DNA of 18,310 nucleotides from JBPOIC01 sp052034865 (GTDB lineage Bacteria; UBA10199; JADFYH01): contig JBPOIC010000045.1 in the NCBI GenBank assembly GCA_052034865.1, positions 1-18,310 on the forward strand, written 5' to 3'. The first letter of the stretch is position 1; each line of letters begins with the position of its first letter. Positions 1-7,736 of this stretch are shown one piece after another. Below the pieces are notes generated by a model. The model had not been told where the DNA came from, did not search any database, and worked only from the letters and a program-made list of their open reading frames with translations. A program made the position numbers and the translations under genes.

Positions 1-216
1 GGCCAGATCAAGTCCATCAGCGAGCTTGCCCGTACCCTCGACGTCGATGGCTCGTATGTGGCCCGCATTCTCAAGCTGACGACCCTGGCCCCCGACATCG
101 TCGAAGCCCTGATCAACGGCGAGGAACCCAACGGGCTCTCGCTGGCGAAGCTTACCCAGACCTTTCCCGAGGACTGGACCGAGCAGCGCCGCCAGTTCGG
201 CTTCGCCACCGACTGA
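1..216 (+). CDS. C-terminal part of a helix-turn-helix protein from a recombinase module (5' end outside window)
   Basis: The reading frame is open from the first base and ends in TGA, leaving 71 residues. The segment SISELARTLDVDGSYVARIL reads as a helix-turn-helix, and is followed by LKLTTLAPDIVEAL and a tail with EQRRQFGF. This pattern (an 'S.SELA...D.SYV.R.L.LT.LAPDIVEAI' core followed by a short tail) is one I associate with small DNA-binding proteins that accompany phage-type or large serine recombinases; that assignment is from memory. The gene is G+C rich, with nearly all third codon positions G or C, unlike the genes to its right, which suggests transfer. A terminator follows 26 bases after the stop. 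Its direction, pointing toward the 3' end of ssrA, fits the end of an integrated element. It could instead be a ParB/KorB-like regulator. Confidence 0.7.
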   Translation, partial: GQIKSISELARTLDVDGSYVARILKLTTLAPDIVEALINGEEPNGLSLAKLTQTFPEDWTEQRRQFGFATD

Positions 217-242
217 CGACCGGACCTGAGACCACCCCAGAG

Positions 243-268
243 AGCCGACCATCAGCGTCGGCTTTTCT
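243..268 (+). terminator. Intrinsic terminator of the helix-turn-helix gene
   Basis: A perfect 7-bp stem AGCCGAC/GTCGGCT (243-249 and 257-263) encloses a 7-base loop and runs into TTTT at 263-266. It starts 26 bases after the stop codon of the partial gene on the same strand. Confidence 0.8.
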
Positions 269-575
269 ACTTTGGGGGGCAGGAAACCGGAGTTGACCAC
301 GTTTCTTTTCATGGGCAAAGCGGGTGATTTCGAAAAAAACGTCCGGTTGCGGCATCGGGCGATGACCTAAGACAACCGCCAAAAACGGCAACCAGCCGCA
401 AACCCATATCAATCAAGGATGTAGCTTTCCGGACGAGCTTCGGACTTGGTCCGGAGAAAACAGAGAATCAGGGGCCAAACAGAGAAAGAAAGGCTGGAGG
501 ATGGGGAGAATCGATGGTGTGGAGAGGTGCTTTGGAAAGATGTGAAACGGGCGCAAACCCTTTAGAAACAAGGGG
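269..575. other. Gap between the GC-rich segment and ssrA; no gene seen
   Basis: No convincing coding region is present. Composition shifts from G+C rich to A rich at about 430-480. A perfect 7-bp inverted repeat, TCCGGAC/GTCCGGA, with a 14-base spacer lies at 428-434 and 449-455, close to that shift. It could be part of an attachment or regulatory site, but nothing else supports this. Confidence 0.4.
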
Positions 576-624
576 AAAAAGAAAACCCGTCACCCCGGAG
601 AATGACCCCAGAGAGACGGGTTTG
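576..624 (-). terminator. Terminator of ssrA
   Basis: Read on the minus strand just after the tmRNA 3' end, a stem AAACCCGTC/GACGGGTTT encloses a GC-rich inner part (CTGGGG...CCGGGG region) and is followed by TTCTTTTT. Placement a dozen bases beyond the tmRNA 3' end supports the call. Confidence 0.7.
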
Positions 625-635
625 TCTTTTCTAAA

Positions 636-982
636 TGGTGGAGGCGGGGGGAATCGCACCCCCGTCCGAAACTCTTTGGCGTCGGCTTCTACAGGCATAT
701 CCCATCTTTTAAGTCTCGCGGTTTCTTGCTCGAATGGGCACGATCTCAAAACCGCCAGCCTGATTAATTTCGCCGGAATTTATCAGACATCATTCCGACT
801 ATCCCACTAGTTAACGTTCGCTATCCCCCGCGGGAGAAAGAATAGAAAACGTGGCTGACAATTAAGCAGCCATTGCGAAGTTGTCTTCGGCAATTGTGTT
901 TTTGCCTGAGTTTGACGAGCTACAAGCTTGCTCGGCCTGCCACACGGCACCTTAGAAGCCCCGTCGAGCCTAGTTCGCCCCC
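636..982 (-). ncRNA. ssrA: tmRNA (one-piece)
   Basis: Transfer-messenger RNA rescues ribosomes stalled on broken mRNAs and adds a degradation tag. The 5' end GGGGGCG (rc of 976-982) pairs with CGCCTCC near the 3' end, which carries an encoded ACCA, and the 3' end has the T-arm TTCGGACGGGGGTGCGATTCC. Near the 5' end is the conserved GGCTCGACGGGG. The tag frame lies at 862-906 and reads GKNTIAEDNFAMAA followed by TAA, the usual 'A-x-A-A' type protease-recognised end. The length of 347 nt is normal for a one-piece tmRNA. Its 3' end faces the G+C-rich segment on the left, the arrangement expected when an element integrates at the end of this gene. Confidence 0.97.
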
Positions 983-1254
983 GGATTGTCTTATTTTACC
1001 TTAGATGGAGAAGTCGGAAGGATCAAGGTCTTTCCTGAGTTTTTCTGGATCTCATTTTTTTAACTGAGAAGCGTTTGACATTCTTTGCAGATTGAAGTGG
1101 ATGGAGGCTTGTCAGCAGAAAATAGTTTGTGTCATAAGGTCGCCTCCGCGCAGGTGAGAAGGCGTAGCTTAAGCCCGATGGTCCTCTAAAGGCGGACAAG
1201 TCTGCCGCAGGCGAATCGGAAACAAGAAGTCAGAATTAAAATTTGGTAAAGAAT
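983..1254. other. Gap between ssrA and tRNA-Pro, holding repeat copy 1
   Basis: No gene seen. The left part should hold the ssrA promoter; a TAAAAT box on the minus strand (993-998) is a possible -10 but has no good -35. The right part holds GTCTGCCGCAGGCGAATCGG (1200-1219) and AGAAGTCAGAATT (1225-1237), both echoed in other gaps of this window. A TAAAAT box at 1237-1242 on the plus strand could be the -10 of the tRNA promoter. Confidence 0.45.
1200..1237 (+). repeat. Modular intergenic repeat, partial copy 1
   Basis: GTCTGCCGCAGGCGAATCGG (1200-1219) resembles the GTCTGCCGGAGACGAATTG module of copy 2, and AGAAGTCAGAATT (1225-1237) is identical to the first 13 bases of the copy 2 box. The order of the two modules is reversed relative to copy 2. 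It lies just upstream of tRNA-Pro. Confidence 0.5.
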
Positions 1255-1328
1255 CGGGGCGTAGCTCAGCCCGGTGGAGCGCTTGCTTCGGGAGCAAGAG
1301 GCCGCGAGTTCAAATCTCGCCGCCCCGA
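1255..1328 (+). tRNA. tRNA-Pro (anticodon CGG)
   Basis: A full cloverleaf folds: acceptor CGGGGCG/CGCCCCG, D-arm starting TAGCTCAG, anticodon stem CTTGC/GCAAG with loop TTCGGGA giving anticodon CGG, variable loop AGGCC, T-arm GCGAG-TTCAAAT-CTCGC, and discriminator A at 1328. CCA is not encoded (TTT follows). The TGGAGCGCTTGCTTCGG stretch is typical of bacterial tRNA-Pro. Confidence 0.96.
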
Positions 1329-1880
1329 TTTATATTCAATAGGTTCCCTACTTCCCAATTCCTCAACTTTTCCCACGTTCACTCGGTACCACCAGTTTTC
1401 TCATGCCATGGGAGTTGTACGAGTCGCTTTCTTTCGTCGTTATTTATCCTTTTACTCAAAAGTAATGATTGGTTGATAGATAAGCCCAGCTGGCCCGACG
1501 CTTGGGGTTTCAACGGGTCAGCTGTTTCCGCCAATCGATTTTTGGAAACAATTGGCCCATCTTGACCTTGAGTTTTAATCGCCCAACTCGAGGAAAGATC
1601 CCGTTAAGATCTGGGAGGTGTAAGCTAAGTCGGCATCGCCTGCCGCTGCTTCGCTCCTGACTACACCGATCGATGGAGTAAGAGCGCTTGTCCCATCACG
1701 AGCCCCCCTGAGCTCACCGTATGTGAAATATCATCTAAGAACCTTCAAACTCCCTGAAGAATTGGCCAATTTTTTTACGGAGATGGCTCCGTTGTAAAAG
1801 GAACCCCACCTTATATCGACTTTGCTTCCGAAAAACTCGCTGGAAAGGGAGATCTTACCCCAAAATCATATTGTCTCCCA
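1329..1880. other. Gene-poor stretch after tRNA-Pro
   Basis: No coding region is convincing here. An 11-bp hairpin (1487-1497 with 1514-1524, CAGCTGGCCCG/CGGGTCAGCTG, one G-U pair on the plus strand) is followed by TTTCC. It may be a weak terminator for the tRNA transcript, but it sits about 160 bases away and its T run is short. The rest shows nothing I can name. Confidence 0.4.
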
Positions 1881-1910
1881 TAGTCAACGCTCTATTCCCC
1901 CTCGTATAAT
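1881..1910 (+). promoter_or_regulatory. Candidate promoter of the small charged protein gene
   Basis: A perfect TATAAT -10 box lies at 1905-1910. A weak -35 (TAGTCA, 4 of 6 matches) lies at 1881-1886 with an 18-base spacer. The start codon is 30 bases downstream of the -10, leaving a short leader. Confidence 0.5.
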
Positions 1911-1940
1911 TAAGATGTGTCCTAAACAGGAGGAAGATAC

Positions 1941-2159
1941 ATGAGACAGAAAAACGAGCAAACCGTTCAAAATAAACAAGACCGGTTATTAAAAAAAGAC
2001 TCTAGGGATGAAGAAAAAGAAGACATCCGGCGAGGGCAAGAAGGGATGGATGCAGAAGGGAATACGCATTCTAAAGAAAAGCTCATCAACCCTTTGAAAG
2101 GGTCTGCGGGCAAAAAAAAGATGCCGGTTCCGGTCGAGAAAAACATTAAGCACGGGTAG
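1941..2159 (+). CDS. Small highly charged protein, unknown function
   Basis: This gene encodes 72 residues, about half of them charged (many Lys, Glu, Asp, Arg), with no signal peptide, membrane segment or hydrophobic core. It is probably cytoplasmic and largely disordered. I recognise no family. Support that it is real comes from expression signals: AGGAGGAAG at 1928-1936 with ideal spacing to ATG, and a perfect TATAAT upstream. Its last 14 bases overlap the 3' end of nhaA on the other strand, so the two transcripts can pair. The lysine-rich C-terminal third (GKKK...KNIKHG) might bind nucleic acid, which is only a guess from composition. Confidence 0.65.
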   Translation: MRQKNEQTVQNKQDRLLKKDSRDEEKEDIRRGQEGMDAEGNTHSKEKLINPLKGSAGKKKMPVPVEKNIKHG

Positions 2160-3513
2160 AAGGAAATCTAAAATAGATCCAAGCGCTCCCCAGGGCTGCG
2201 GCCAGAAGAGAAGAAATCAGAATACCTAGTTTTGCCGCTTCCACAAGCTCAGGCATGGATTTGAAACCGAGGGTTGTAAAAAATAAAGACATGGTAAAGC
2301 CAATGCCAGCAAGCACTGCAGCACCTATAATCGCATTCCAACTGATTCCCTGCGGCAACTTTCCCATTTTTAGCTTTACCCCTGCAAAGACGAAAACAAG
2401 AATGCCCAAAGGTTTGCCAACAACCAGTCCGAAGATAATGCCTAAACTGACAGGAGAGCTTGCCGCCTTCAGGAGAAGATCTGCACTTAAGGGAATTCCG
2501 GCATTGAATAAGGCGAAAAGCGGTAGAACGATCACGGCTACAGGGGCGATTAAGGCAGTCTCCCATCTTTGAAGTGGTGTCGAGGCGGCAGAAACGTTCT
2601 TGTTTATTTCAGAGAGAATAGAATGTTGCCCTAGCGATCCGAGCATCTCAACATTTCGGGCAGGACTTTCCTCGAATTTCCCCACAAGCTTTTTTATGTT
2701 GCGGATGAAGCCGTGCTGACTGATGGATGTTTTCACCGGGATTGTGACTGCCAGGAGAATGCCCGCAAATGTCCCGTGGATCCTTGCTTGATAGACGAAT
2801 ACCCACAATAGAACACCCAACACCCCGTAAACCCAGAAATTTCGTATGCCGAGCCGGTTTGCCAAAAAAAGGGACATCAGCAGAAAGACGCAAACCCCCA
2901 TGGAGCTGAAATCGAGGGCATGAGAATAAAAAATTGACATGACTAAAACAGCTCCGATGTCATCGAACAAAGACAGGGCAGTGAGAAAGATGGTCATACT
3001 GATCGAGACCCGCTTTGCCATCAACGCCAGGATGCCCAGGGCAAAAGCTGTATCTGTGGCGGTGGGGATTCCCCAGCCACGCTGACCAGGTCCACCGGCG
3101 TTAATAAAATGATACACAAGCGCGGGCACGACGATGCCGCCGACCGCAGCAAAGATAATGAGAACCACTTCGTGAAAATGCCTCAATTCTCCCGCCATGA
3201 TCTCCCGTTTCATTTCGAGACCCGTTAGGAAGAAGAATAAAGCCATCAATCCCTGGTTGATCCATTCGCCGATGGAAAGAGCGAAGTGCCACCGGCCCAA
3301 GACGAGGCCCAGTTCCATATGCGATACCTCTTGGAGGATGCCTTTCCAGGGTGAGTTGGCCAAAAGCAGCGCGACTAACGAAAAAATAATCAGAAGGATG
3401 CCGGCCGTCGTCTGTCTGTGAATGAAGGCCTCTAGCGGCGACATGAAGGCGGAGAACCGCCTTTCCAAGAGCGTTTTCAATTTGGGATCGAAAAGGTTTT
3501 TTTCTTCTTTCAT
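2146..3513 (-). CDS. nhaA: Na+/H+ antiporter NhaA
   Basis: This is an inner-membrane antiporter that expels Na+ in exchange for H+ and serves salt and pH homeostasis. About twelve membrane segments are visible. In the numbering that starts at the upstream TTG, the family signatures are FFFLTGLEMKRE (102-113), ATDTAFALG (161-169) and LFDDIGAVLV (191-200); D163, D193 and D194 match E. coli D133, D163 and D164, the ion-binding site. I chose ATG at 3513 (455 residues) because AAGGA sits just upstream; the frame extends to TTG at 3540, which lacks a binding site. At 455 residues it is longer than the 388-residue E. coli protein, with an extra N-terminus and a loop of roughly 50 residues (around 275-325) before the later helices. 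It overlaps the small gene at 1941-2159 tail to tail. Confidence 0.95.
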   Translation of the reverse strand: MKEEKNLFDPKLKTLLERRFSAFMSPLEAFIHRQTTAGILLIIFSLVALLLANSPWKGILQEVSHMELGLVLGRWHFALSIGEWINQGLMALFFFLTGLEMKREIMAGELRHFHEVVLIIFAAVGGIVVPALVYHFINAGGPGQRGWGIPTATDTAFALGILALMAKRVSISMTIFLTALSLFDDIGAVLVMSIFYSHALDFSSMGVCVFLLMSLFLANRLGIRNFWVYGVLGVLLWVFVYQARIHGTFAGILLAVTIPVKTSISQHGFIRNIKKLVGKFEESPARNVEMLGSLGQHSILSEINKNVSAASTPLQRWETALIAPVAVIVLPLFALFNAGIPLSADLLLKAASSPVSLGIIFGLVVGKPLGILVFVFAGVKLKMGKLPQGISWNAIIGAAVLAGIGFTMSLFFTTLGFKSMPELVEAAKLGILISSLLAAALGSAWIYFRFPSTRA

Positions 3514-3540
3514 TTCATCCTTCAACAACCTGAAACTCAA

Positions 3541-4384
3541 GGTATCTTATTAGAACCTGTCTTATAGTTAAGGACTCGCTCCCTAAATACTCCAAATAAG
3601 GATAAAAGGAGCCATTCCGGTTTTGTTTCCATTTTATGGGACCAGTTCGATCTCTTTTAAAAGCCTTACGCTGTTTTAAATTTTCAGTTCGCCTTCCACT
3701 TCGAGAATGGTTCGAGGTGAAATTTTATCCCCAGATGGTAGATGTAACGGAACTGCTGAGGGTGGGTGGTGAACTCTTATGATGGGCAGACAAGGAAGAG
3801 AGGGGTTAGAGATATTTCAGGAAAGATCCAATCATTCCAAGTCACGGGAGATACTTTTTTTAAGGCGATTTACAGCTTTTTGGCGAAGACGGTTTCTGAA
3901 GGATAAACAGGCAGTGAGAAGGACTCAGCGAAGAAAGGCTGATCTTTGTATTGTATCCGCTTCAGGGGCGTAAGCACTGGGCCCGCTACGTCGCCCAATG
4001 CCATGTCCATTCGGACCATGGCCTTTCATCCTTCCAAAGAAAAAGGGGCAGGCAATCCTTACACCCGGGTAATCCATTTCAGAATGAATCAAGGTTCTCC
4101 TTCGATTTCTTTCAATTCAACGCCATCCTCTACTTGAAGGGTGCCAAAGATATTTTCATCCAGAAACTTGCAGATCTTGTCTTGGCTGTTCGTGAATCGA
4201 CGTTAACATAATAACAAACTGTGTTTGAATTTATTTTATTAGCAGGTTTGCAACTGGGACGCTTGCCGCGAGAAGCCTCATTTCAATCCAAGCAATCTGA
4301 ATATACAATCAGCACTGTCTAACAATGAGGCATCATTTAGAAACGCTTGAAGGGCTAAAAGTCACAACTTGAAAATATCATTTT
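3541..4384. other. Gene-poor stretch upstream of nhaA
   Basis: Only short, overlapping, unrecognised frames occur here on both strands (3636-3782 plus, 3779-3973 plus, 3870-4019 minus). None has a homologue I recognise, and on the minus strand several frame pieces are separated by stops, as in a decayed gene. Symmetric sites seen are GCCTCATT/AATGAGGC (4275-4282 and 4324-4331) and TGAAAAT-ATC-ATTTTCA (4370-4386), the latter a compact dyad of operator type. A minus-strand TATAAG at 3561-3566 may be the -10 of nhaA. Confidence 0.4.
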
Positions 4385-4584
4385 CAGGGTTAATTCGGAG
4401 TAAGAGGTTCAGGAATAGTAGGAAATAGTCGGTCGTTCTCGGAAAAGCATGGCGGTAAGTGATTGATTTTAATTGTTAGTGAAAGAGCGAATAAAACTGC
4501 TGTTTTTCCAAATTTTGCCTCAAAAAGTTTTGGGAGCTGGAGATCGTCCCGATGCAAATCAGGATCGCCCCGATTTATATGGAT

Positions 4585-4620
4585 GGGTACTGAAGAACTA
4601 CTTTCAGTGCTCTTTTTATA
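4585..4620 (+). terminator. Orphan terminator-like hairpin
   Basis: On the plus strand GGGTACTGAA (4585-4594) pairs with TTCAGTGCTC (4603-4612), 10 bp including three G-U pairs, with an 8-base loop and then TTTTTAT. The T run and the G-U pairs work only for plus-strand transcription, yet no plus-strand gene is recognised upstream, and rtcB lies on the other strand. It may end a small RNA. Confidence 0.45.
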
Positions 4621-4670
4621 TGGATTTTTGATTCTAATCTCAAAAGCCAAGGTTAGTGATCTTCAAGCAC

Positions 4671-5912
4671 TTACCCCTTCACACACACCACCTGCCTTAA
4701 TGTGTGTACGATCTCCACTAGATCGGCCTGGGCTTTCATGACATCGTCAATCGGTTTGTACGCGCCAGGGGTTTCATCGATCACGTCTTTGTCTTTGCGA
4801 CATTCAATGCCTTTGGTTGCTTTTGCATGATCCTCCAGACTAAACCGCTTTTTGGCGGCATTGCGCGACATCGCGCGACCCGCGCCGTGGCTGCAGCTGT
4901 GAAAGCTTTCCGGATTTCCCAAACCTTTTACAATGTAAGAACGCGTGCCCATACTTCCCGGAATAATTCCCAGATCTCCCAGACGTGCGCGAACAGCGCC
5001 TTTTCGGGTGACTAAAACGTTTTTTCCAAAGTGATGCTCACGGGCGACGTAGTTGTGGTGGCAGTTGATGGCTGTAAGCTCGGCTTTGAAGGGTGGAATT
5101 TTTTCGCTTTGACTGACGGCAGTAATCACCGCCTGCATCATCAGCTCGCGATTGGTGCGTGCGAACTGCTGAGCCCATTCGACCGCCTCAACGTAATCAT
5201 TAAAATATTCTGTTCCTTCGTTTAAGTAAGAAAGATCAACATCCGGAAGGTGAATAAAATGCCTTCGCATGTCCTCTTTGGCCAGTTCGATAAAATAACT
5301 TCCGATACGATTGCCGATCCCGCGTGATCCGCTATGAAGCATGAACCAGACCTGATCTTCTTCATCCAGACAGATTTCGATGAAATGATTTCCCGTTCCC
5401 AAGGTGCCCAAATGGTTGATGTGGTTGGGATGACGCTGAGAAATCTTGGGATGCTTTGCGGCGATCGCTTCGAATCCCTTCGATAACTCCTTCCACATCC
5501 TTGCCTGAGTTTCTGGAATATTTTCCCAAGCGCCTCGGTCTCCTGGCCCACCATTGTGAGTTCGACCGTGGGGGACAGCACGTTCGATGTTGGAGCGGAT
5601 TTCTTTCAGGCTGTCAGGAAGATCGTTGGCAGTTAAAGACGTCTGGACGGCCATCATTCCACAACCAATATCCACTCCCACCGCTGCCGGGATAATCGCA
5701 CCTGACGAACAAATCACACTTCCAACGGTGGCCCCTTTTCCCCAATGAACATCGGGCATGACTGCTACATGATGATGAATGAAAGGCATTTGCGATACAT
5801 TCTTGAGTTGGCGCAGGGCTTCATCTTCAATCGACACTCCGTGGGTCCAGGCTTTAATGGGCGCCCCTGCGGTTTCTAATAACTCATAGGTTTTATTTTT
5901 CCTGGAACGCAT
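4671..5912 (-). CDS. rtcB: RNA-splicing ligase RtcB
   Basis: RtcB is a GTP- and Mn2+-dependent RNA ligase that joins 2',3'-cyclic phosphate or 3'-phosphate ends to 5'-OH ends in RNA repair. The protein has 413 residues, close to E. coli RtcB (408). Metal and active-site motifs are all present: GVDIGCGMM (79-87; D81 and C84), GTGNHFIE (172-179; H175), MLHSGSRGIG (191-200; H193), NCHHNYVAREHH (283-294), and SCSHGAGRAMSR (339-350), where H342 is the residue that becomes guanylylated. The ATG at 5912 has GGGAG seven bases upstream. No archease (activator) or RtcR-type regulator is adjacent. The divergent neighbour encodes an unrelated exported protein. Confidence 0.97.
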   Translation of the reverse strand: MRSRKNKTYELLETAGAPIKAWTHGVSIEDEALRQLKNVSQMPFIHHHVAVMPDVHWGKGATVGSVICSSGAIIPAAVGVDIGCGMMAVQTSLTANDLPDSLKEIRSNIERAVPHGRTHNGGPGDRGAWENIPETQARMWKELSKGFEAIAAKHPKISQRHPNHINHLGTLGTGNHFIEICLDEEDQVWFMLHSGSRGIGNRIGSYFIELAKEDMRRHFIHLPDVDLSYLNEGTEYFNDYVEAVEWAQQFARTNRELMMQAVITAVSQSEKIPPFKAELTAINCHHNYVAREHHFGKNVLVTRKGAVRARLGDLGIIPGSMGTRSYIVKGLGNPESFHSCSHGAGRAMSRNAAKKRFSLEDHAKATKGIECRKDKDVIDETPGAYKPIDDVMKAQADLVEIVHTLRQVVCVKG

Positions 5913-6075
5913 TCAAAGACTCCCAAATGATTAAATTCCGATGTTTAAAATTGTTCATTGTTTTCCAGACAAGAAACATGGGTCTCGCTCTTGTGCTCTT
6001 CTTTTAAGTTGCAGTTAATTTGAAAAGACAAACGATGCTCTAAGTTGAACAGATAGACAATCATTGGAGGCTGAT

Positions 6076-6558
6076 ATGAATAAGCGATTTTGGATCCTTC
6101 CTGTTTTGGCGTCATCGCTTCTTTACGGACCCCTAAGCTGTGGGGGATCAGATGCGTTGAGTGAACTGACGGGTCACTCTTCTGATCTAAGTCTCGCGGG
6201 TGCTATCCAGGGTGCAGTGAGAAGTGAAGGAAGTTGCACCAAATATACCGATTATCTGAAAGGGGTGTGGACAGAAAATATCAACAACAAGATCTATCTC
6301 TTGGAGATCATTCCCACTCGCTATACTGGCCCTGGAAATTACATCACAGGAGTGACAGAGGGAGCACCCGTCATCACATTAACCGATCAGTCGGGAGGGA
6401 ACAGTTGGTCGAGTAAAAATACCTCTCAACCTGGAACTATCGTTGTCGATTCGGACCAGCACTCGGGATCGATCGATGCCTTGCTTACCTCGAGCGATAC
6501 CAGCAAGAGCACAATCCGAGTGACCGGAGAGTGGGGATGTAAGGCGAGTAATTATTAG
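6076..6558 (+). CDS. Putative secreted or lipoprotein, unknown function
   Basis: The gene encodes 160 residues starting at ATG 6076, chosen because GGAGG stands five bases upstream; the frame also extends to TTG at 6064. The N-terminus is an export signal: MNKR, a hydrophobic stretch, then GPLSC with Cys22 followed by GGSD. This looks like a lipoprotein signal, although Pro at -3 makes the lipobox atypical. The mature part is polar, rich in Ser, Thr and Gly, and has two further cysteines (in EGSCTKY and EWGCKAS) that could form a disulfide. The segment 'YLKGVWTENINNKIYLLEIIP...' suggests a beta-rich fold that may bind a small ligand, but I recognise no family. It is divergent from rtcB. Confidence 0.7.
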   Translation: MNKRFWILPVLASSLLYGPLSCGGSDALSELTGHSSDLSLAGAIQGAVRSEGSCTKYTDYLKGVWTENINNKIYLLEIIPTRYTGPGNYITGVTEGAPVITLTDQSGGNSWSSKNTSQPGTIVVDSDQHSGSIDALLTSSDTSKSTIRVTGEWGCKASNY

Positions 6559-6574
6559 GATGTATTTGTTTGAA

Positions 6575-7579
6575 CTAATCCATCCTTAACACCAACTTAC
6601 AAAACTGTTCTGCATCTTCCATTCTTTCAAAAGCTTGAGTGGCCTGAGAGAGCGAAAATACCTTGTCGATCACCGGTTTCAGATTTCCATTTTCAAACAG
6701 ATGAATCATCTCGCCAAACTCGCGCGGGTTTCCCATCGTGGAACCCAGGATATCGAGTTGTTTGAAAAAGATGCGTCGCAGATCAAGGTTTGGCGCGAGG
6801 CCGGTGGTCGCACCGTAAAAGGCGATACGTCCGCCGGGTTTTACAAGCTCAACGGATTTTTCCAGCGAGTTTCCTCCTGCACTATCGATAATGACATCCG
6901 GGTGACAGCCCAGCGCAGCAAGTTCTTCGACCCAGTTCGGATTTCGGTAGCTCACTCCTCCCACAGCGCCCAGCTTTTGGGCGTGACTTAATTTTTCATC
7001 ATTTCCTGAAGTTACAAAAACTTTTGCTCCCAGATGTTTTGCAAATTGCAGAGCAAAGGTCGCAACGCCTCCACCAATTCCCGTCACCAAAACGATTTCT
7101 CCACGCGCGACACGTGCGCGTGTGATGACCGCGCGATAGGCAGTCAGCCCTGCTAAAGGAATGGCTGCGGCCTCTTCCCATGTGAGAATCGCCGGCTTTG
7201 GAGAGATATTGGTTACGGGAAGAGTGATCAGCTCGGCAAAGGTGCCATTGTCGGGCAAACCTAAAATTCGGTAATTTTTCTGCTGGACCCTCTCATCTTT
7301 TCCCCAATCCAGACTCGGATTGATCAGGCATTCCTGGCCTTTCCAGCTGACATCCACTCCCTCTCCAGTTTCGACAACGATACCGGCTCCATCGGATCCC
7401 AAAATAATAGGGACTTTAATCCCGGCATATTGGCCGCGACAGATCCAGAGATCCCGATGGTTTAAGGCGGCAGCTTTCAATTGGATCAATACTTCACCCT
7501 TCTGAGGCTTTGGATCGATGACTTCCTGATAGGTTAACTTTTTAATTCCTCCGGTTTCATTGAGTACGAGAGCTTTCAT
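6575..7579 (-). CDS. MDR-superfamily zinc-type alcohol dehydrogenase/quinone reductase-like oxidoreductase
   Basis: The product is an NAD(P)H-dependent oxidoreductase of the medium-chain dehydrogenase/reductase superfamily; the substrate is unknown. From the chosen ATG it has 334 residues. The N-terminal GroES-like domain shows ALNHRDLWICRGQY and the signature ILGSDGAGIVVETGEGV (59-75). The Rossmann part starts at about 163 with VLVTGIGGGVATFALQFAK, where the glycine-rich turn binds the cofactor. The structural-zinc four-cysteine loop of classical alcohol dehydrogenases is absent. ATG at 7579 was preferred because AAAGGA lies seven bases upstream and MKAL is the usual family start; an upstream in-frame ATG at 7627 would add 16 residues without homology. 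Confidence 0.9.
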   Translation of the reverse strand: MKALVLNETGGIKKLTYQEVIDPKPQKGEVLIQLKAAALNHRDLWICRGQYAGIKVPIILGSDGAGIVVETGEGVDVSWKGQECLINPSLDWGKDERVQQKNYRILGLPDNGTFAELITLPVTNISPKPAILTWEEAAAIPLAGLTAYRAVITRARVARGEIVLVTGIGGGVATFALQFAKHLGAKVFVTSGNDEKLSHAQKLGAVGGVSYRNPNWVEELAALGCHPDVIIDSAGGNSLEKSVELVKPGGRIAFYGATTGLAPNLDLRRIFFKQLDILGSTMGNPREFGEMIHLFENGNLKPVIDKVFSLSQATQAFERMEDAEQFCKLVLRMD

Positions 7580-7736
7580 AGAGAATCCTTTCTTCAGTTG
7601 GATGGAAAGACATACGATAACTTTCAAAAGGAGTGAACCACCTCATAAATTTTTTTCACACGGTTGAAATTCTTATCGGTCTTGAGCCACCTATGGAGAA
7701 TAGATTCACCCTCTTTATGATCAGAAAGGAGCTCGT

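Noticed and set aside
514..810. 98-residue frame over the tmRNA 3' half
   Set aside because: It is a shadow of ssrA; the GGGGNRTPV pattern is a known false translation of tRNA-like sequence.
1243..1476. 77-residue frame across the tRNA-Pro gene
   Set aside because: It is a chance reading of the tRNA sequence (the AQPGGALASGARGREFKSRRP pattern is a familiar tRNA-derived artefact).
3636..3782. 48-residue plus-strand frame (MGPVRSLLKAL...) followed by an ATGA-overlapping 64-residue frame to 3973
   Set aside because: The joined frames look superficially like coupled genes, but neither has a clear ribosome binding site, a recognisable fold or a family, so they are mentioned only as part of the gene-poor stretch.
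3870..4019. 49-residue minus-strand frame (MVRMDMALGDVAGP...)
   Set aside because: The composition is protein-like and GGAAGGA stands upstream, but it is short, overlaps other equally plausible frames and has no recognised homologue.
4390..4741. Opposed frames of about 90 residues upstream of the orphan terminator
   Set aside because: Both begin at TTG without good binding sites and have compositions unlike real proteins; the plus-strand one runs through the terminator hairpin into the antisense of rtcB.
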